Below, piece by piece: positions 33,168 to 42,543 of a DNA stretch of 64,000 nt; the stretch's first letter is position 1, and every line of letters begins with the position of its first letter. The translations under genes were made by a program, and so were the position numbers. The stretch lies in the NCBI RefSeq assembly GCF_014524565.1, contig NZ_CP060139.1:434001-498000 (forward strand), given 5' to 3'. The notes beneath the pieces were generated by a model. The model saw only the letters and a list, made by a program, of their open reading frames with translations, searched no databases and had not been told where the DNA came from. This DNA comes from Croceimicrobium hydrocarbonivorans (GTDB lineage: Bacteria > Bacteroidota > Bacteroidia > Flavobacteriales > Schleiferiaceae).

Positions 33168-34444
33168 ACCCAGGCGCTTCTGCGCAAGCGTAGTAATTGT
33201 AAAAAGCCAATGATAAAGAAGGCCGACATGGCTAAGGCACTGGCTTTCATATCTCCGGTAATATCAATTAAATAGCCATAAACGAGGGTACCACAAATGA
33301 TGGCTACCTTTTCACTTACATCGTAAAAGCTAAAGAATGAGGCGGTGGATTGCGTCTCTGGTAATAGCTTAGAATAGGTACTGCGACTAACCGACTGAAT
33401 TCCTCCCATTACTAAACCAACTAGGGCACCTACCCCGTAAAATTTGTATTCTACTAAAGTATCCTCACGATTCAGGAAAAAGGCTAAAACACAAATTAAA
33501 GCCCAAATACCAATACTGATTTTTAAGGAGAGAATATTACCCCTTTTCTGAGCAAGCCTGGCAAATAAATTCGCACCACCTATCGCCACAAATTGAATAA
33601 TTAAGATGGTAGCAATCAACTTATTGCTATCCAAGCCTAGTTCTTCACTGCCAAATAGGCTCGCCAAAAGTATAATGGTCTGAACCCCTACACTGAAAAA
33701 GAAAAAACTGTAGAGGAACACCTTAAGCCGAGGATCTTCTTTCAACTTAGACATCACCGCTCTCAATTCACGAAAGCCCTGCCATAAATAACCTTCCGAC
33801 TTTGGTTTACGATGATGCACATTATAGGGTAATCTTCTAAATGTGATCTGAGCAAATCCTATCCACCAAATCCCCGTTAACAGGAAGCTGAATCTCGTTG
33901 CTGTTCCTGTATCCGGAAAACCCAAACTCTCAAAGAAGATAATCATGACCAGATTGATAATTAACAGCAGTCCGGAACCAATATAGCCCAGGGTAAAACC
34001 ACGTGCACTCAAACGATCTTGCTCCTCCGGACTGGCGATTTCCGGTAAAAAGGCATTGTAAAAAACTATAGAACCCCAAAAACCCACGCTGGCAATTACG
34101 CTAAGGCCGATACCGAGATAAACATTATCCGCATCAAAAAAATAAAGTCCCATACAAGCTAAAGATCCCATATAAGCAAAGACCTTTAAGAAGGTGCGCT
34201 TACTACCCGAGTAATCGGCAATGCCGGATAAGAAAGGACTCAAAATGGCCACTATAACGAAAGAGAAAGAAAGCGAATACGAATAGAGAGCGGTACTCTC
34301 AAATTCAGTTCCGAGAAACGAAATCTCTTCCGGACTAACCGCTGCAAAATAAATGGGAAAAATGGCCGTGGAAATTACCAGCGAGTACACGGAATTAGCC
34401 CAATCATAGAAGGCCCATCCGAACTGAATTCGTTTGTTGGTCAT
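33161..34444 (-). CDS. MFS transporter, UMF1 (Atg22-like) family
   Basis: A 427-residue membrane protein with about 12 helices. The N-terminal signature GWAFYDWANSVYSLVISTAIFPIYF and the loop FLSGIADYSGSKRTFL are diagnostic of the UMF1 family, related to the yeast vacuolar amino acid effluxer Atg22. The substrate in bacteria is not known. It is divergent from nrnA with 49 nt between, and converges with the OB-fold gene. Confidence 0.9.
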   Translation of the reverse strand: MTNKRIQFGWAFYDWANSVYSLVISTAIFPIYFAAVSPEEISFLGTEFESTALYSYSLSFSFVIVAILSPFLSGIADYSGSKRTFLKVFAYMGSLACMGLYFFDADNVYLGIGLSVIASVGFWGSIVFYNAFLPEIASPEEQDRLSARGFTLGYIGSGLLLIINLVMIIFFESLGFPDTGTATRFSFLLTGIWWIGFAQITFRRLPYNVHHRKPKSEGYLWQGFRELRAVMSKLKEDPRLKVFLYSFFFFSVGVQTIILLASLFGSEELGLDSNKLIATILIIQFVAIGGANLFARLAQKRGNILSLKISIGIWALICVLAFFLNREDTLVEYKFYGVGALVGLVMGGIQSVSRSTYSKLLPETQSTASFFSFYDVSEKVAIICGTLVYGYLIDITGDMKASALAMSAFFIIGFLQLLRLRRSAWVY

Positions 34445-34481
34445 GCTTGCAATATACTAATCGCTGCCCATTAAATGCGTT

Positions 34482-34489
34482 TATCTTTG
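34482..34489 (+). promoter_or_regulatory. Candidate -7 element of the nrnA-gldI operon
   Basis: TATCTTTG, an exact TAnnTTTG match, ends 4 nt before the ATG at 34494, so the transcript would be almost leaderless. No -33 box at the expected place. Confidence 0.35.
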
Positions 34490-34493
34490 CGCC

Positions 34494-35525
34494 ATGCAAA
34501 ATTTGGAAAGACTAAGCGCGGAGCTTAAAGAATACCTGGTTGAAAGACCAGATATTGTGGTTACCAATCACTTCAATCCGGATGGCGATGCCGTGGGAAG
34601 TGCCACCGCCTTATGCGGGGTTTTAATGCAGCTGGGGCTGAAGGTGAAAATGATTATGCCTAATGATTATGCTGCCAATTTAAAATGGATGACCCTGAGC
34701 GAAGAAGTGCTCTTTTACGATCAGGCAGAAGCAGAAGCGGATACCTATTTGGAAAATGCCGGATTGCTTATTCACCTCGATTATAATAATCCCGCGCGAA
34801 GCGGTCCCATGGAATTAGCGATTCGCCATAGCAAGGCTAAAAAATTGATGATTGATCATCATCAACAGCCAGATGATTTTTGCGATTGGACCTATAGCGA
34901 TACTTCCATGAGTAGTACCTGCGAAATGGTCTGGCATTTTTTGGAAGCTATGGGCTGGACCGAGCTACTCAGCAAAGATCTGGCAGAAGCCCTCTATACT
35001 GGCATTGCTACCGATACCGGAAATTTCCGCTTTAGCAGCACCAGTCCCCTCACCCATCGAGTGGCGGCCCAATTATTAGAAAAGGGAGTTGAAAATCAGA
35101 AGGTGGCCAGTAGAGTGTACGACAGCAATAGCATCAGCCGTTTTCAATTGCTAGGTCGCACCCTCAATCAAATGGAAATTCTGGAAGACTTTAATACTAC
35201 CATTCTTTATCTGGACCAAAAGGATTTGGATGCCTGTGGCTTTCAAAAAGGAGATACCGAAGGTTTTGTAAACTATGGTCTTTCCTTGGAGAACATGGAG
35301 CTCTCCGCTTTCATCCTGCCCCGCGATGGCGGTCATAAATTGAGCTTCCGCAGTAAAACTTCCTTTGATGTAAACCAATTTGCCCGCACTTACTTTGAAG
35401 GCGGTGGACATAAGAATGCTGCCGGAGGTAAATCCGACCGCAATATGGAAGATACCATTGCCTATTTAAAGGATTGCCTTAAATCGCATCAGGAAGAATT
35501 AAAGAGCTATGCAAGCATTGTTTAA
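34494..35525 (+). CDS. nrnA: DHH-family phosphoesterase, NrnA-like oligoribonuclease/pAp phosphatase
   Basis: A 343-residue enzyme with the DHH/DHHA1 architecture. Metal-binding motifs: NHFNPDGDAVGSA (about 25), HLDYN (about 93), IDHHQQPDD (DHH, about 122) and GIATDTGNFRF; the DHHA1 domain ends with the GGGHKNAAGG motif near residue 305. Such proteins degrade nanoRNA and dephosphorylate 3'-phosphoadenosine 5'-phosphate; some act on cyclic-di-AMP products. First gene of an operon with gldI, overlapping it by 17 nt. Confidence 0.9.
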   Translation: MQNLERLSAELKEYLVERPDIVVTNHFNPDGDAVGSATALCGVLMQLGLKVKMIMPNDYAANLKWMTLSEEVLFYDQAEAEADTYLENAGLLIHLDYNNPARSGPMELAIRHSKAKKLMIDHHQQPDDFCDWTYSDTSMSSTCEMVWHFLEAMGWTELLSKDLAEALYTGIATDTGNFRFSSTSPLTHRVAAQLLEKGVENQKVASRVYDSNSISRFQLLGRTLNQMEILEDFNTTILYLDQKDLDACGFQKGDTEGFVNYGLSLENMELSAFILPRDGGHKLSFRSKTSFDVNQFARTYFEGGGHKNAAGGKSDRNMEDTIAYLKDCLKSHQEELKSYASIV

Positions 35526-36069
35526 ATACCTATTCTTAGCTCTGGGACTCAGCCTTAGTGCCTGCCATCCCGGATCGGAAAACAGTCAAAAACTGGAACT
35601 CAAACAGGAGAGCCATCAAAATCCCCGCGAAAACAATATCGAGGCCCACCGTGCTTTCCTTCAGAAGGAAGTAGAATCTATCGAGGCCTATATTGAAGAT
35701 CGCGACCTCGATCTTAAACGCAATGGAACCGGCATTTACTATTCTATCGATAGTACTGCGGCTCGCGGGCCGATGGCAAAGGAGGGCGATTTGGTGTATT
35801 ACTATTATAGTATCTCTATGCTAAATGGCAGTCAACTTTATCAATCAGACAGTAGCAAAGCCGCATCCCTACTTATAGACCGGGAGGATGCCGAAATCGG
35901 ATTACACGATGCCTTAAAGTTGATGCGCGTTGGGGATAAGGGCTTCTTTATCTTACCTTCGCATCGCGCCTTCGGGGTGGCAGGCGATCAAAATAAAGTT
36001 CCACCCTTTACCGCATTGGTATATAAATTAGAAGTCTTAGAAATTCAAAATCAAAATCAACAGAAATGA
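35509..36069 (+). CDS. gldI: GldI-like gliding motility lipoprotein (FKBP-type peptidyl-prolyl isomerase)
   Basis: A 186-residue lipoprotein (signal LFLALGLSLSAC, Cys19) with a C-terminal FKBP-type domain: GTGIYYSIDS, KEGDLVYYYYSISMLNGSQLY, LHDALKLMRVGDKGFFILPSHRAFGVAGD and a final VYKLEVLEI strand. GldI is needed for gliding and T9SS function in Flavobacterium and folds envelope proteins. The order DHH phosphoesterase-gldI-peptidylprolyl isomerase seen here is, as I recall it, the usual one in flavobacteria, which supports the assignment. Whether this organism glides is not shown. Confidence 0.82.
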   Translation: MQALFKYLFLALGLSLSACHPGSENSQKLELKQESHQNPRENNIEAHRAFLQKEVESIEAYIEDRDLDLKRNGTGIYYSIDSTAARGPMAKEGDLVYYYYSISMLNGSQLYQSDSSKAASLLIDREDAEIGLHDALKLMRVGDKGFFILPSHRAFGVAGDQNKVPPFTALVYKLEVLEIQNQNQQK

Positions 36070-37190
36070 GAAACTTTTGGTTGACCGCATTCCTCATCGG
36101 AGGCCTGTTGTCGAGCTGCAGCTCCCAAAATTCCGTGGTAATTAATGGCGAAGAGCAAGAATTAAGCGACGGTGTTTATGCCCACATGAATACGACTTTG
36201 GGCGATATCTTAATCAAACTCGAAGAGGAAAAAGCACCTTTAACCACCGCTAATTTTGTGGCTTTAGCCGAAGGAAATCACCCCGAGGTAGCTGAGCAAT
36301 TCAAAGGAAAACCTTTTTACGATGGTTTGATCTTTCACCGTGTGATTCCTCAATTTATGATCCAAGGTGGTGACCCCGAAGGTACCGGTATGGGTGGCCC
36401 CGGATATCAATTCGAACAAGAAACCAGCAAAGAGCTGAGTCACAATAAGGGCGTTATCTCTATGGCTAATTCCGGACCTAACACCAATGGTAGTCAATTC
36501 TTTATCACTGTAGCCCATACTGCTCACCTCGATGGTGGTTATAATGTATTTGGTAAGGTGGTAGCCGGACAAAATGTAGCCGATAGTATTTCTGCTGTAG
36601 AGCGCAATCGTCAGGATCGTCCTAATACCGATGTAGTAATCAATAGCGTAAAGATCATCCGCAAGGGATCGGCTAAAAACTACGATGCTCCTAAAGCTTG
36701 GAAAGAGGCCAAAGAAGCGATGGTAAATGCCAAGGCGGAAGCGGAAGCTGCTGCTAAAAAGCAGGTAGAAGAATTAACAGCCGGCATGGAGCAAACCAGC
36801 ACCGGTTTATACTACGAAGTACTTACAGAAGGTACCGGTCCTAAACCAGAGCCCGGCCAAATGGTATTAATGAACTATTCTGGTTGGTTACCTGATGGAA
36901 CCTTATTCGATTCCAGTATTGAGGAAGTAGCCAAAGAAGGTGGTCGTTTTAACCCTGGTCGTAAATACGAGCCCTTCGCAGTAGCGGCAGGTCGCAATGC
37001 CCCAGTAATCCAGGGATGGCGTGAAGCCTTAGTGCGCATGAAAGTGGGCGACAAATGGAAATTGGTTATTCCTCCTAATTTAGGTTATGGCAGCCGTGGT
37101 GCTGGTAACTTAATCCCACCAGATAGCTGGTTGGTATTTGAAGTAGAAATGGTATCCATTAAAGAAGCCGGCTCTGAGTCCGCTAAATAA
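36066..37190 (+). CDS. Cyclophilin-FKBP fusion immunophilin, lipoprotein form
   Basis: A 374-residue lipoprotein (signal with LLSSC, Cys18) combining two unrelated prolyl isomerase domains. Cyclophilin domain, about residues 38-200: [41 protein letters not shown] and HLDGGYNVFGKVV. A charged Ala/Glu-rich helical linker (about 205-240) leads to an FKBP domain: MVLMNYSGWLPDGTLFDSS, VIQGWREALVRMKVGDK and LGYGSRGAGNLIPPDSWLVF. Key aromatic and Arg residues of both active sites are present. Overlaps gldI by 4 nt; a second fusion follows after 3 nt. Confidence 0.93.
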   Translation: MRNFWLTAFLIGGLLSSCSSQNSVVINGEEQELSDGVYAHMNTTLGDILIKLEEEKAPLTTANFVALAEGNHPEVAEQFKGKPFYDGLIFHRVIPQFMIQGGDPEGTGMGGPGYQFEQETSKELSHNKGVISMANSGPNTNGSQFFITVAHTAHLDGGYNVFGKVVAGQNVADSISAVERNRQDRPNTDVVINSVKIIRKGSAKNYDAPKAWKEAKEAMVNAKAEAEAAAKKQVEELTAGMEQTSTGLYYEVLTEGTGPKPEPGQMVLMNYSGWLPDGTLFDSSIEEVAKEGGRFNPGRKYEPFAVAAGRNAPVIQGWREALVRMKVGDKWKLVIPPNLGYGSRGAGNLIPPDSWLVFEVEMVSIKEAGSESAK

Positions 37191-37193
37191 GAA

Positions 37194-38129
37194 ATGATGC
37201 AAGACGGTATTTATGCCCGTTTCAGCACCCCCAGAGGTAGTATTACCTTAAAGCTGGAACATGAAAAAACTCCACTCACAGTTGCCAATTTTGTAGGATT
37301 GGCGGAAGGTAAAATTGAAAACAGCGCCAAAGGAAAAGACGAGCCCTATTACGATGGCTTAAGCTTTCACCGCGTAATCGCTGATTTCATGATTCAAGGT
37401 GGTGACCCTACTGGCAGTGGTGCCGGAGGTCCAGGTTATAAATTTGTAGATGAGATTCATCCCGAATTAATCCACGATCGCCCCGGTATTTTAAGCATGG
37501 CCAATGCTGGTCCTGGGACCAATGGCTCTCAGTTTTTCATTACCCACGGAGCTACTCCTTGGTTGGATGGAAAACACACTGTATTCGGTTCCGTAGTAGA
37601 AGGCTTGGAAGTAGTGAATGCCATTAAGCAAGGCGACACTATGGATAAGGTGGAAATTCTCCGTCATGGAGCTGAAGCTGAGGCTTGGGATGCTGCCGCC
37701 GTATTTAGCGAGTGGATGGCTAAGCAAGATGAAATTGCCGCCGCTGCTCGTAAGGCTGAAGAAGCTAAAATGGCCCAATTAACCGAAGGTTTTGAGAAAA
37801 CCGTTAGTGGTCTTTTCTATAAAATCACCTCCGAAGGATCAGGCGATAAGCCTCAAAAAGGTCAGACGGTAGCAGTGCATTATGAAGGTCGCTTAACCGA
37901 TGGCACCGTATTCGATAATTCACATCAACGCGGGGAACCTATTAGCTTCCCGGTAGGTGTAGGTCGCGTTATTCCCGGATGGGATTTGGGAATCCAATTA
38001 TTAAGTGTGGGCAGCAAAGCCACCTTAATTATTCCCCCCGACATGGGCTATGGCGCCTCAGGCGCAGGTGGAGTAATTCCTCCAAATGCCTGGCTAATAT
38101 TTGATGTAGAGCTTGTAAGCGCTCAATAA
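37194..38129 (+). CDS. Cyclophilin-FKBP fusion immunophilin, cytosolic form
   Basis: A 311-residue protein with the same two-domain order as its upstream neighbour but no signal peptide: cyclophilin about residues 5-165 ([51 protein letters not shown]), a helical Ala/Glu-rich linker, and FKBP about 200-311 ([55 protein letters not shown]). The FKBP domain is closer to the canonical sequence than that of the neighbour. Likely a tandem duplicate split between envelope and cytosol. Last gene before a UUCG terminator. Confidence 0.93.
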   Translation: MMQDGIYARFSTPRGSITLKLEHEKTPLTVANFVGLAEGKIENSAKGKDEPYYDGLSFHRVIADFMIQGGDPTGSGAGGPGYKFVDEIHPELIHDRPGILSMANAGPGTNGSQFFITHGATPWLDGKHTVFGSVVEGLEVVNAIKQGDTMDKVEILRHGAEAEAWDAAAVFSEWMAKQDEIAAAARKAEEAKMAQLTEGFEKTVSGLFYKITSEGSGDKPQKGQTVAVHYEGRLTDGTVFDNSHQRGEPISFPVGVGRVIPGWDLGIQLLSVGSKATLIIPPDMGYGASGAGGVIPPNAWLIFDVELVSAQ

Positions 38130-38133
38130 ATTT

Positions 38134-38161
38134 AAAGCGAACCTTCGGGTTCGCTTTTTTT
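38134..38161 (+). terminator. Rho-independent terminator with UUCG tetraloop
   Basis: 10-bp stem AAAGCGAACC/GGTTCGCTTT (38134-38143 with 38148-38157) closed by C(TTCG)G, an exceptionally stable tetraloop, then a T run. It ends the nrnA-gldI-immunophilin operon. Confidence 0.95.
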
Positions 38162-38184
38162 ATAGCTTTTCGCATCTTAGTTAC

Positions 38185-40110
38185 ATGAAATACCTCCTGC
38201 TCCTTCTCTCCGTTTTTAGCACTTGCTGTCCGGCCCAGGGTCAATGGATCGCCATTCAAGAAAAACATATCGTTCAATTGACGGGACAGGAGCGACAAAT
38301 GGGCCTTTTTGATGAAGGTCCCAGATTATTTGATCAGAAAGGAAAAGCCAATCTAAAACCGCATCGACGCTTTCACCCCACCTATCAAAAGCTCTATCAA
38401 CCACAGGAGTTTTTGATTAAACTGGATGGAAACTACCGCCTCGATTCAGTGCGTTTCTACGATGGTGCCGGCAAAGACAGCTTTGAAATTTACCTGGGAA
38501 ATCCTGCTGAATGGAATTTAGTCTTAAAGCAGAGTACCGATCGCTATGAGACCTGGCGTAGCTTCGAATTAAAAGGCCAGTCTGAATTAATCCTACTGCG
38601 CTTTAAGGGACCGCAAGCAGAGATTGGCGAAATGTATTTCTATGGCGAAAGACTGGCGCCCCTAAAACAGTCCTTAAAAAATCGGCAATTGCGCTCTCCC
38701 CTTACTTTAGATGAGTTTTTGGGTATCAATGCTTTTATTGATGATCCCGGATCCAAGGTAGAAGCCGTAGCCGGCTTAGTACGTGAATACCACAATTGGG
38801 ATTGGCATTATCCTGAAGGACTAAAAGCTGGTCAAATTCAGATGGAAGGCATTCGCTTTGCTCCGGCCACCGCCGGCTATTGGGATTTTGATCAATACTA
38901 TACCGATCTTAAAAAACGTGGTTTACAAAGCTATCCCTGCTTACAAGGTAGCCCCCCTTGGTTAGCCTCTGAATTTGATCATAAACCTCAAGATCCCAAT
39001 TTCGCCGCGGATGATCCCCAAGCCTATCGGCATCATGCGGCTTTTGTATGGCAATATGCGGCTCGTTATGGCGGTCAGACGCATGAATCTAAAACCCTGA
39101 ACCTGGCTAAAGGCCAAGCTCAAAAATCAGGTTTAAAGCTCATCGCCGGACTGGAAAGCTGGAATGAACCCGATAAATGGTGGCGCGGTCGCGAGGGTTA
39201 TTTTCATCCCTTCGAATATGCAGCTATGCTAAGCGCCGATTTCGACGGACATGCCGGTACCTTGGGACCTCTCTATGGATTAAAGAAAGCCGATCCCAAT
39301 CTGGACTTTGTGATGGGCGGTTTGGCTGGATTAGACACTAATTATGTTGAAGCCATTCGCCTCTGGGCCCTATATCGTCGACCCAAAGGCAATTTCCCCG
39401 CTGATGTCCTCAATTTTCATCATTACAGTAATGATGCCGGTGGTCAGGATGACCGGGCCGATCATGGTATTCCTCCCGAAGATGACCATTTAAAACAAAG
39501 ACTGGAAGCCCTAGTGCAATACCGAAACGCCAATCTGCCAGCCCAAAGAATTTTCCTTTCCGAATTTGGTTACGATACCAATCCCCGTTCCATTCAGGCG
39601 CCGGCCCACGATGATTCATTAGAGGTCTTGGCGGCGCAAGCCAATTATTTGGTCCGCTCCATGCTGCTGGCCCATGCTTCAGGAATAGATGGGGCCTTTA
39701 TTTATATGCTTCGCGATGTAAATGCGCCCAATCCCAATAAGTATATGAGCAGTGGCCTTACGGCGGAAAAGTGGAATAAACATCGGCCAAAGCCCTCCTT
39801 TTATAAGCTGAAGGCCCTCAAGCAAATCATGGGTGATTTTGTCTTTGTAGAGCAGGAACAGCCCGACTTAAAGGAATTGCACATCTTCCGCTATCGTCAT
39901 CGCGAAACCGGGCAAAGAGCTTATGTACTCTGGGTAAAATCGGATGGACGAAAATCGACTTACAAAGAATTGTACTTCCTCAATGAAAAGCGAACACCCA
40001 GCAAGGTTTATCGCTTACCTTCCGATGCCAGTTCAATTGAAGCCGAAGAGTTCAATCTTAGTCAGGGATTTGAAGTAAACAACAGTCCGGTAATTCTGAT
40101 TTACGATTAA
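38185..40110 (+). CDS. Secreted glycoside hydrolase-like protein, clan GH-A fold
   Basis: A 641-residue exported protein (signal peptide ending near CCPAQGQ, residue 20). Residues 25-155 look like a galactose-binding/discoidin-like sandwich (LDSVRFYDGAGKDSFEIYL). The rest is a TIM barrel: LESWNEPDKWWRG near residue 327 carries the acid/base Glu after Asn, and IFLSEFGYDTN near 458 carries the nucleophile Glu. A C-terminal strand domain follows. This fits endoglucanase/xylosidase-like GH-A enzymes but I cannot name the GH family or substrate. The stop overlaps the convergent receptor gene by 4 nt. Confidence 0.8.
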   Translation: MKYLLLLLSVFSTCCPAQGQWIAIQEKHIVQLTGQERQMGLFDEGPRLFDQKGKANLKPHRRFHPTYQKLYQPQEFLIKLDGNYRLDSVRFYDGAGKDSFEIYLGNPAEWNLVLKQSTDRYETWRSFELKGQSELILLRFKGPQAEIGEMYFYGERLAPLKQSLKNRQLRSPLTLDEFLGINAFIDDPGSKVEAVAGLVREYHNWDWHYPEGLKAGQIQMEGIRFAPATAGYWDFDQYYTDLKKRGLQSYPCLQGSPPWLASEFDHKPQDPNFAADDPQAYRHHAAFVWQYAARYGGQTHESKTLNLAKGQAQKSGLKLIAGLESWNEPDKWWRGREGYFHPFEYAAMLSADFDGHAGTLGPLYGLKKADPNLDFVMGGLAGLDTNYVEAIRLWALYRRPKGNFPADVLNFHHYSNDAGGQDDRADHGIPPEDDHLKQRLEALVQYRNANLPAQRIFLSEFGYDTNPRSIQAPAHDDSLEVLAAQANYLVRSMLLAHASGIDGAFIYMLRDVNAPNPNKYMSSGLTAEKWNKHRPKPSFYKLKALKQIMGDFVFVEQEQPDLKELHIFRYRHRETGQRAYVLWVKSDGRKSTYKELYFLNEKRTPSKVYRLPSDASSIEAEEFNLSQGFEVNNSPVILIYD

Positions 40111-42509
40111 AAATCTCCACCTTCCATTTCGCCTCTGCCTTCCGGGCGACGGGATTTACGCTGATTAATGCGATAACTAAAATTTAGGGTAATCTGACGC
40201 TGACGCCATTGGAAGGTTCCGAAAGTATCGAAATAGCCACCGGAGGCAATCGGCCCCGAAGTATAATATCTACGTACCCGGTTATTAAAGAGATCGCGCA
40301 CCGCTAGGGTTACCGTAGCATTGCCTTTCATGAAATCCTTAGTCCAGGCCAAGTCAAAAGTATAAATCCCCAAACGACGGGTTTGAGCATTCTGGCTAGG
40401 TCCGTCCATATTGAAGCTCACCTGTAAATCGCTATCCCAAAACTTAAATCGGTTTACCAAACGCCCACTGCTGGAGGCATTATCGGCTCCAAAGTCGGTC
40501 CCCTCGTAAGAACCCACTAATTGCGTATAGAAGAGGTTCAAGTTGGCATTTACTTCATACCATTTGGCCAGATTATACTGAAAATTGAATTCCATTCCAT
40601 AGGCATCCTGTACCGCCAAATTGATTGGAAAAAAGCGAGTAAACTCCTGACCATCGCGCTCTTCGACCAAGGTGATGCGTTCAATAACTCCGGTACGATG
40701 TCGGTAATAAAGACCACTGTACAAACTACCTTTCTCGAAATAGCGCACATAGCCGGCTTCATAGCTATCGGTAAATTCGGGGTTCACATTGGGGTTACCG
40801 GAGAAGAAATTACGGTTATCGCTAAAGCCAAAGAAAGGGGCCAGGGTACGGAATCCCGGTCTGCTGATCCTGCGACTATAGCTCAATTGCAAATCCGATA
40901 AGGGACTGAAGGAATAGGTAAAAAAGGCACTGGGAAAGAGATTGGCATAATTGCGTCGGTTGACACTATCGCCATAACCCACCTCGGTAGTTAAGTCCGT
41001 AATCTCAGCCCGTAAGCCTAATTGATACGTAATCTTCTTTTGATAGGCCCCATTGTAAATCCCATAAGCCGCGTAAACATTCTCGGTAAACAAGAAACGA
41101 CTGTCAAATTCCGGATCCGGGATATAGGTGCCATCATCGGCGCGATCACTTAATTCATAATCGTTTTCAATTTCACGCAGGGTAGAGCGCGCTCCCAATT
41201 CATAACTCCTCTTCTCCCCTAATGGATGAATATAATCGGTTTGAAACAAGGTACTGCGCTGGTATTCGAGGTTTGCTACCTGCTGTAAAAATGTACCCGG
41301 ACGACCCAATGTATCTTGCTCAATCCGCGAGTTCTCCCGATCGTCTTCCAAGCTGTATCGGAAGTCTGCCGTCCATTTGTGATCCTTATTATTGCCAAAG
41401 GTCTTCTGCCAGGATAGATTGCCTTCCACCACTTCTTCGGTTTCCGTTTCCGCATCATGGCGATTTACTTCACGGACAATAGCATTATTGATATCGCGAT
41501 CTACAAATTCCAGATCTACATAGTTTTGATCTCGACTGGGGCTGTATAAAAAGGAACCCGTTAAAGTTTGATTTTCACTAAGATAATAGTCCATCCCAGC
41601 CCGGAAATTAAAATCATAGCCCCCGCGACTTTGATAGCGATCGCGACTAAAGGAATAGCTGGTATCCGCTAAAAAGAACTTTTGATCTGAGCGCCCACCA
41701 CCCGGAGAGCGACGCTGGTTAAAGCTAATATTGGTGAAGAAATTCAAGCGATTCTGGCGGTAATTCATGGTGGCACCTGCGCCATATAATTCGGGATAAC
41801 CGCCACTTAAATCGAAACTGCCATTAAAGCCTTTCTGATCTTGCTTTTTCAAGATGATATTGATGATACCTGCTTCTCCTTCCGCATCATAACGCGCGGA
41901 GGGATTGGTTATCACCTCAATCTTCTCAATGGTATTTCCTTGCAATTGCCTTAGGGCTGAGGCGGGATCGGAACCAATTAAGCCACTGGGCTTACCATTA
42001 ATGAGAATACGCACATTATTGGAACCGCGCAAGGCCACATTACCTTCTACATCCACCGTTACAGATGGTAGATTATTCAGGATATCAGAAGCATTACTGC
42101 CTACGGAAGTCAAATCCTTAGCCACATTAAAAACGCGCTTGTCCTGCTCAAACTCCATCATTTTGGATTGAGCTACTACTTCAACTTCCTCAAATACCGA
42201 AGCGGCAGATTTCAGTTCAATCGTTCCCAAGTTCAATTGACCAGATGCCGGTACCCTGATGTCTATTGAATCAGGTTGCATGCCGACATAAGTGAAATGC
42301 AATTTATAGGCACCCGCTGTGGCGGACAGGCTAAATCGGCCATCCATATCAGTGGATAATCCTTCAATAATCTCACGGTTTTGATAAAGTACCACATTAG
42401 CTAGTGGTAAGCCTTCTTGGTCTGGGCCAATAACCCGGCCTTCAATTTGGGACCAAAGCGAGCTCATTGATCCTAAAATCAAGGTCAGACTGCAGAGTAG
42501 TTTTCGCAT
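40107..42509 (-). CDS. TonB-dependent receptor-type outer-membrane barrel (carboxypeptidase-regulatory-like plus OMP_b-brl_3 type)
   Basis: An 800-residue outer-membrane protein: signal peptide (to about residue 20), a carboxypeptidase regulatory-like domain (residues 22-100, GRVIGPDQEGLPLANVVLY), a plug domain (FNVAKDLTSVGSNASDILNNLPSV, VRILINGKPSGL, IEKIEVITNPSARYDAEGEAGIINI) and a large barrel rich in aromatic strand ends. No SusD partner is adjacent, so this is one of the stand-alone receptors rather than a SusC. The ligand is unknown; the convergent glycosidase is not in its operon. A short CGGTTAAAAACCG hairpin lies just upstream. Confidence 0.93.
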   Translation of the reverse strand: MRKLLCSLTLILGSMSSLWSQIEGRVIGPDQEGLPLANVVLYQNREIIEGLSTDMDGRFSLSATAGAYKLHFTYVGMQPDSIDIRVPASGQLNLGTIELKSAASVFEEVEVVAQSKMMEFEQDKRVFNVAKDLTSVGSNASDILNNLPSVTVDVEGNVALRGSNNVRILINGKPSGLIGSDPASALRQLQGNTIEKIEVITNPSARYDAEGEAGIINIILKKQDQKGFNGSFDLSGGYPELYGAGATMNYRQNRLNFFTNISFNQRRSPGGGRSDQKFFLADTSYSFSRDRYQSRGGYDFNFRAGMDYYLSENQTLTGSFLYSPSRDQNYVDLEFVDRDINNAIVREVNRHDAETETEEVVEGNLSWQKTFGNNKDHKWTADFRYSLEDDRENSRIEQDTLGRPGTFLQQVANLEYQRSTLFQTDYIHPLGEKRSYELGARSTLREIENDYELSDRADDGTYIPDPEFDSRFLFTENVYAAYGIYNGAYQKKITYQLGLRAEITDLTTEVGYGDSVNRRNYANLFPSAFFTYSFSPLSDLQLSYSRRISRPGFRTLAPFFGFSDNRNFFSGNPNVNPEFTDSYEAGYVRYFEKGSLYSGLYYRHRTGVIERITLVEERDGQEFTRFFPINLAVQDAYGMEFNFQYNLAKWYEVNANLNLFYTQLVGSYEGTDFGADNASSSGRLVNRFKFWDSDLQVSFNMDGPSQNAQTRRLGIYTFDLAWTKDFMKGNATVTLAVRDLFNNRVRRYYTSGPIASGGYFDTFGTFQWRQRQITLNFSYRINQRKSRRPEGRGEMEGGDF

Positions 42510-42543
42510 ATGCTAAGAATCGGTTTTTAACCGCAATTGTTCA

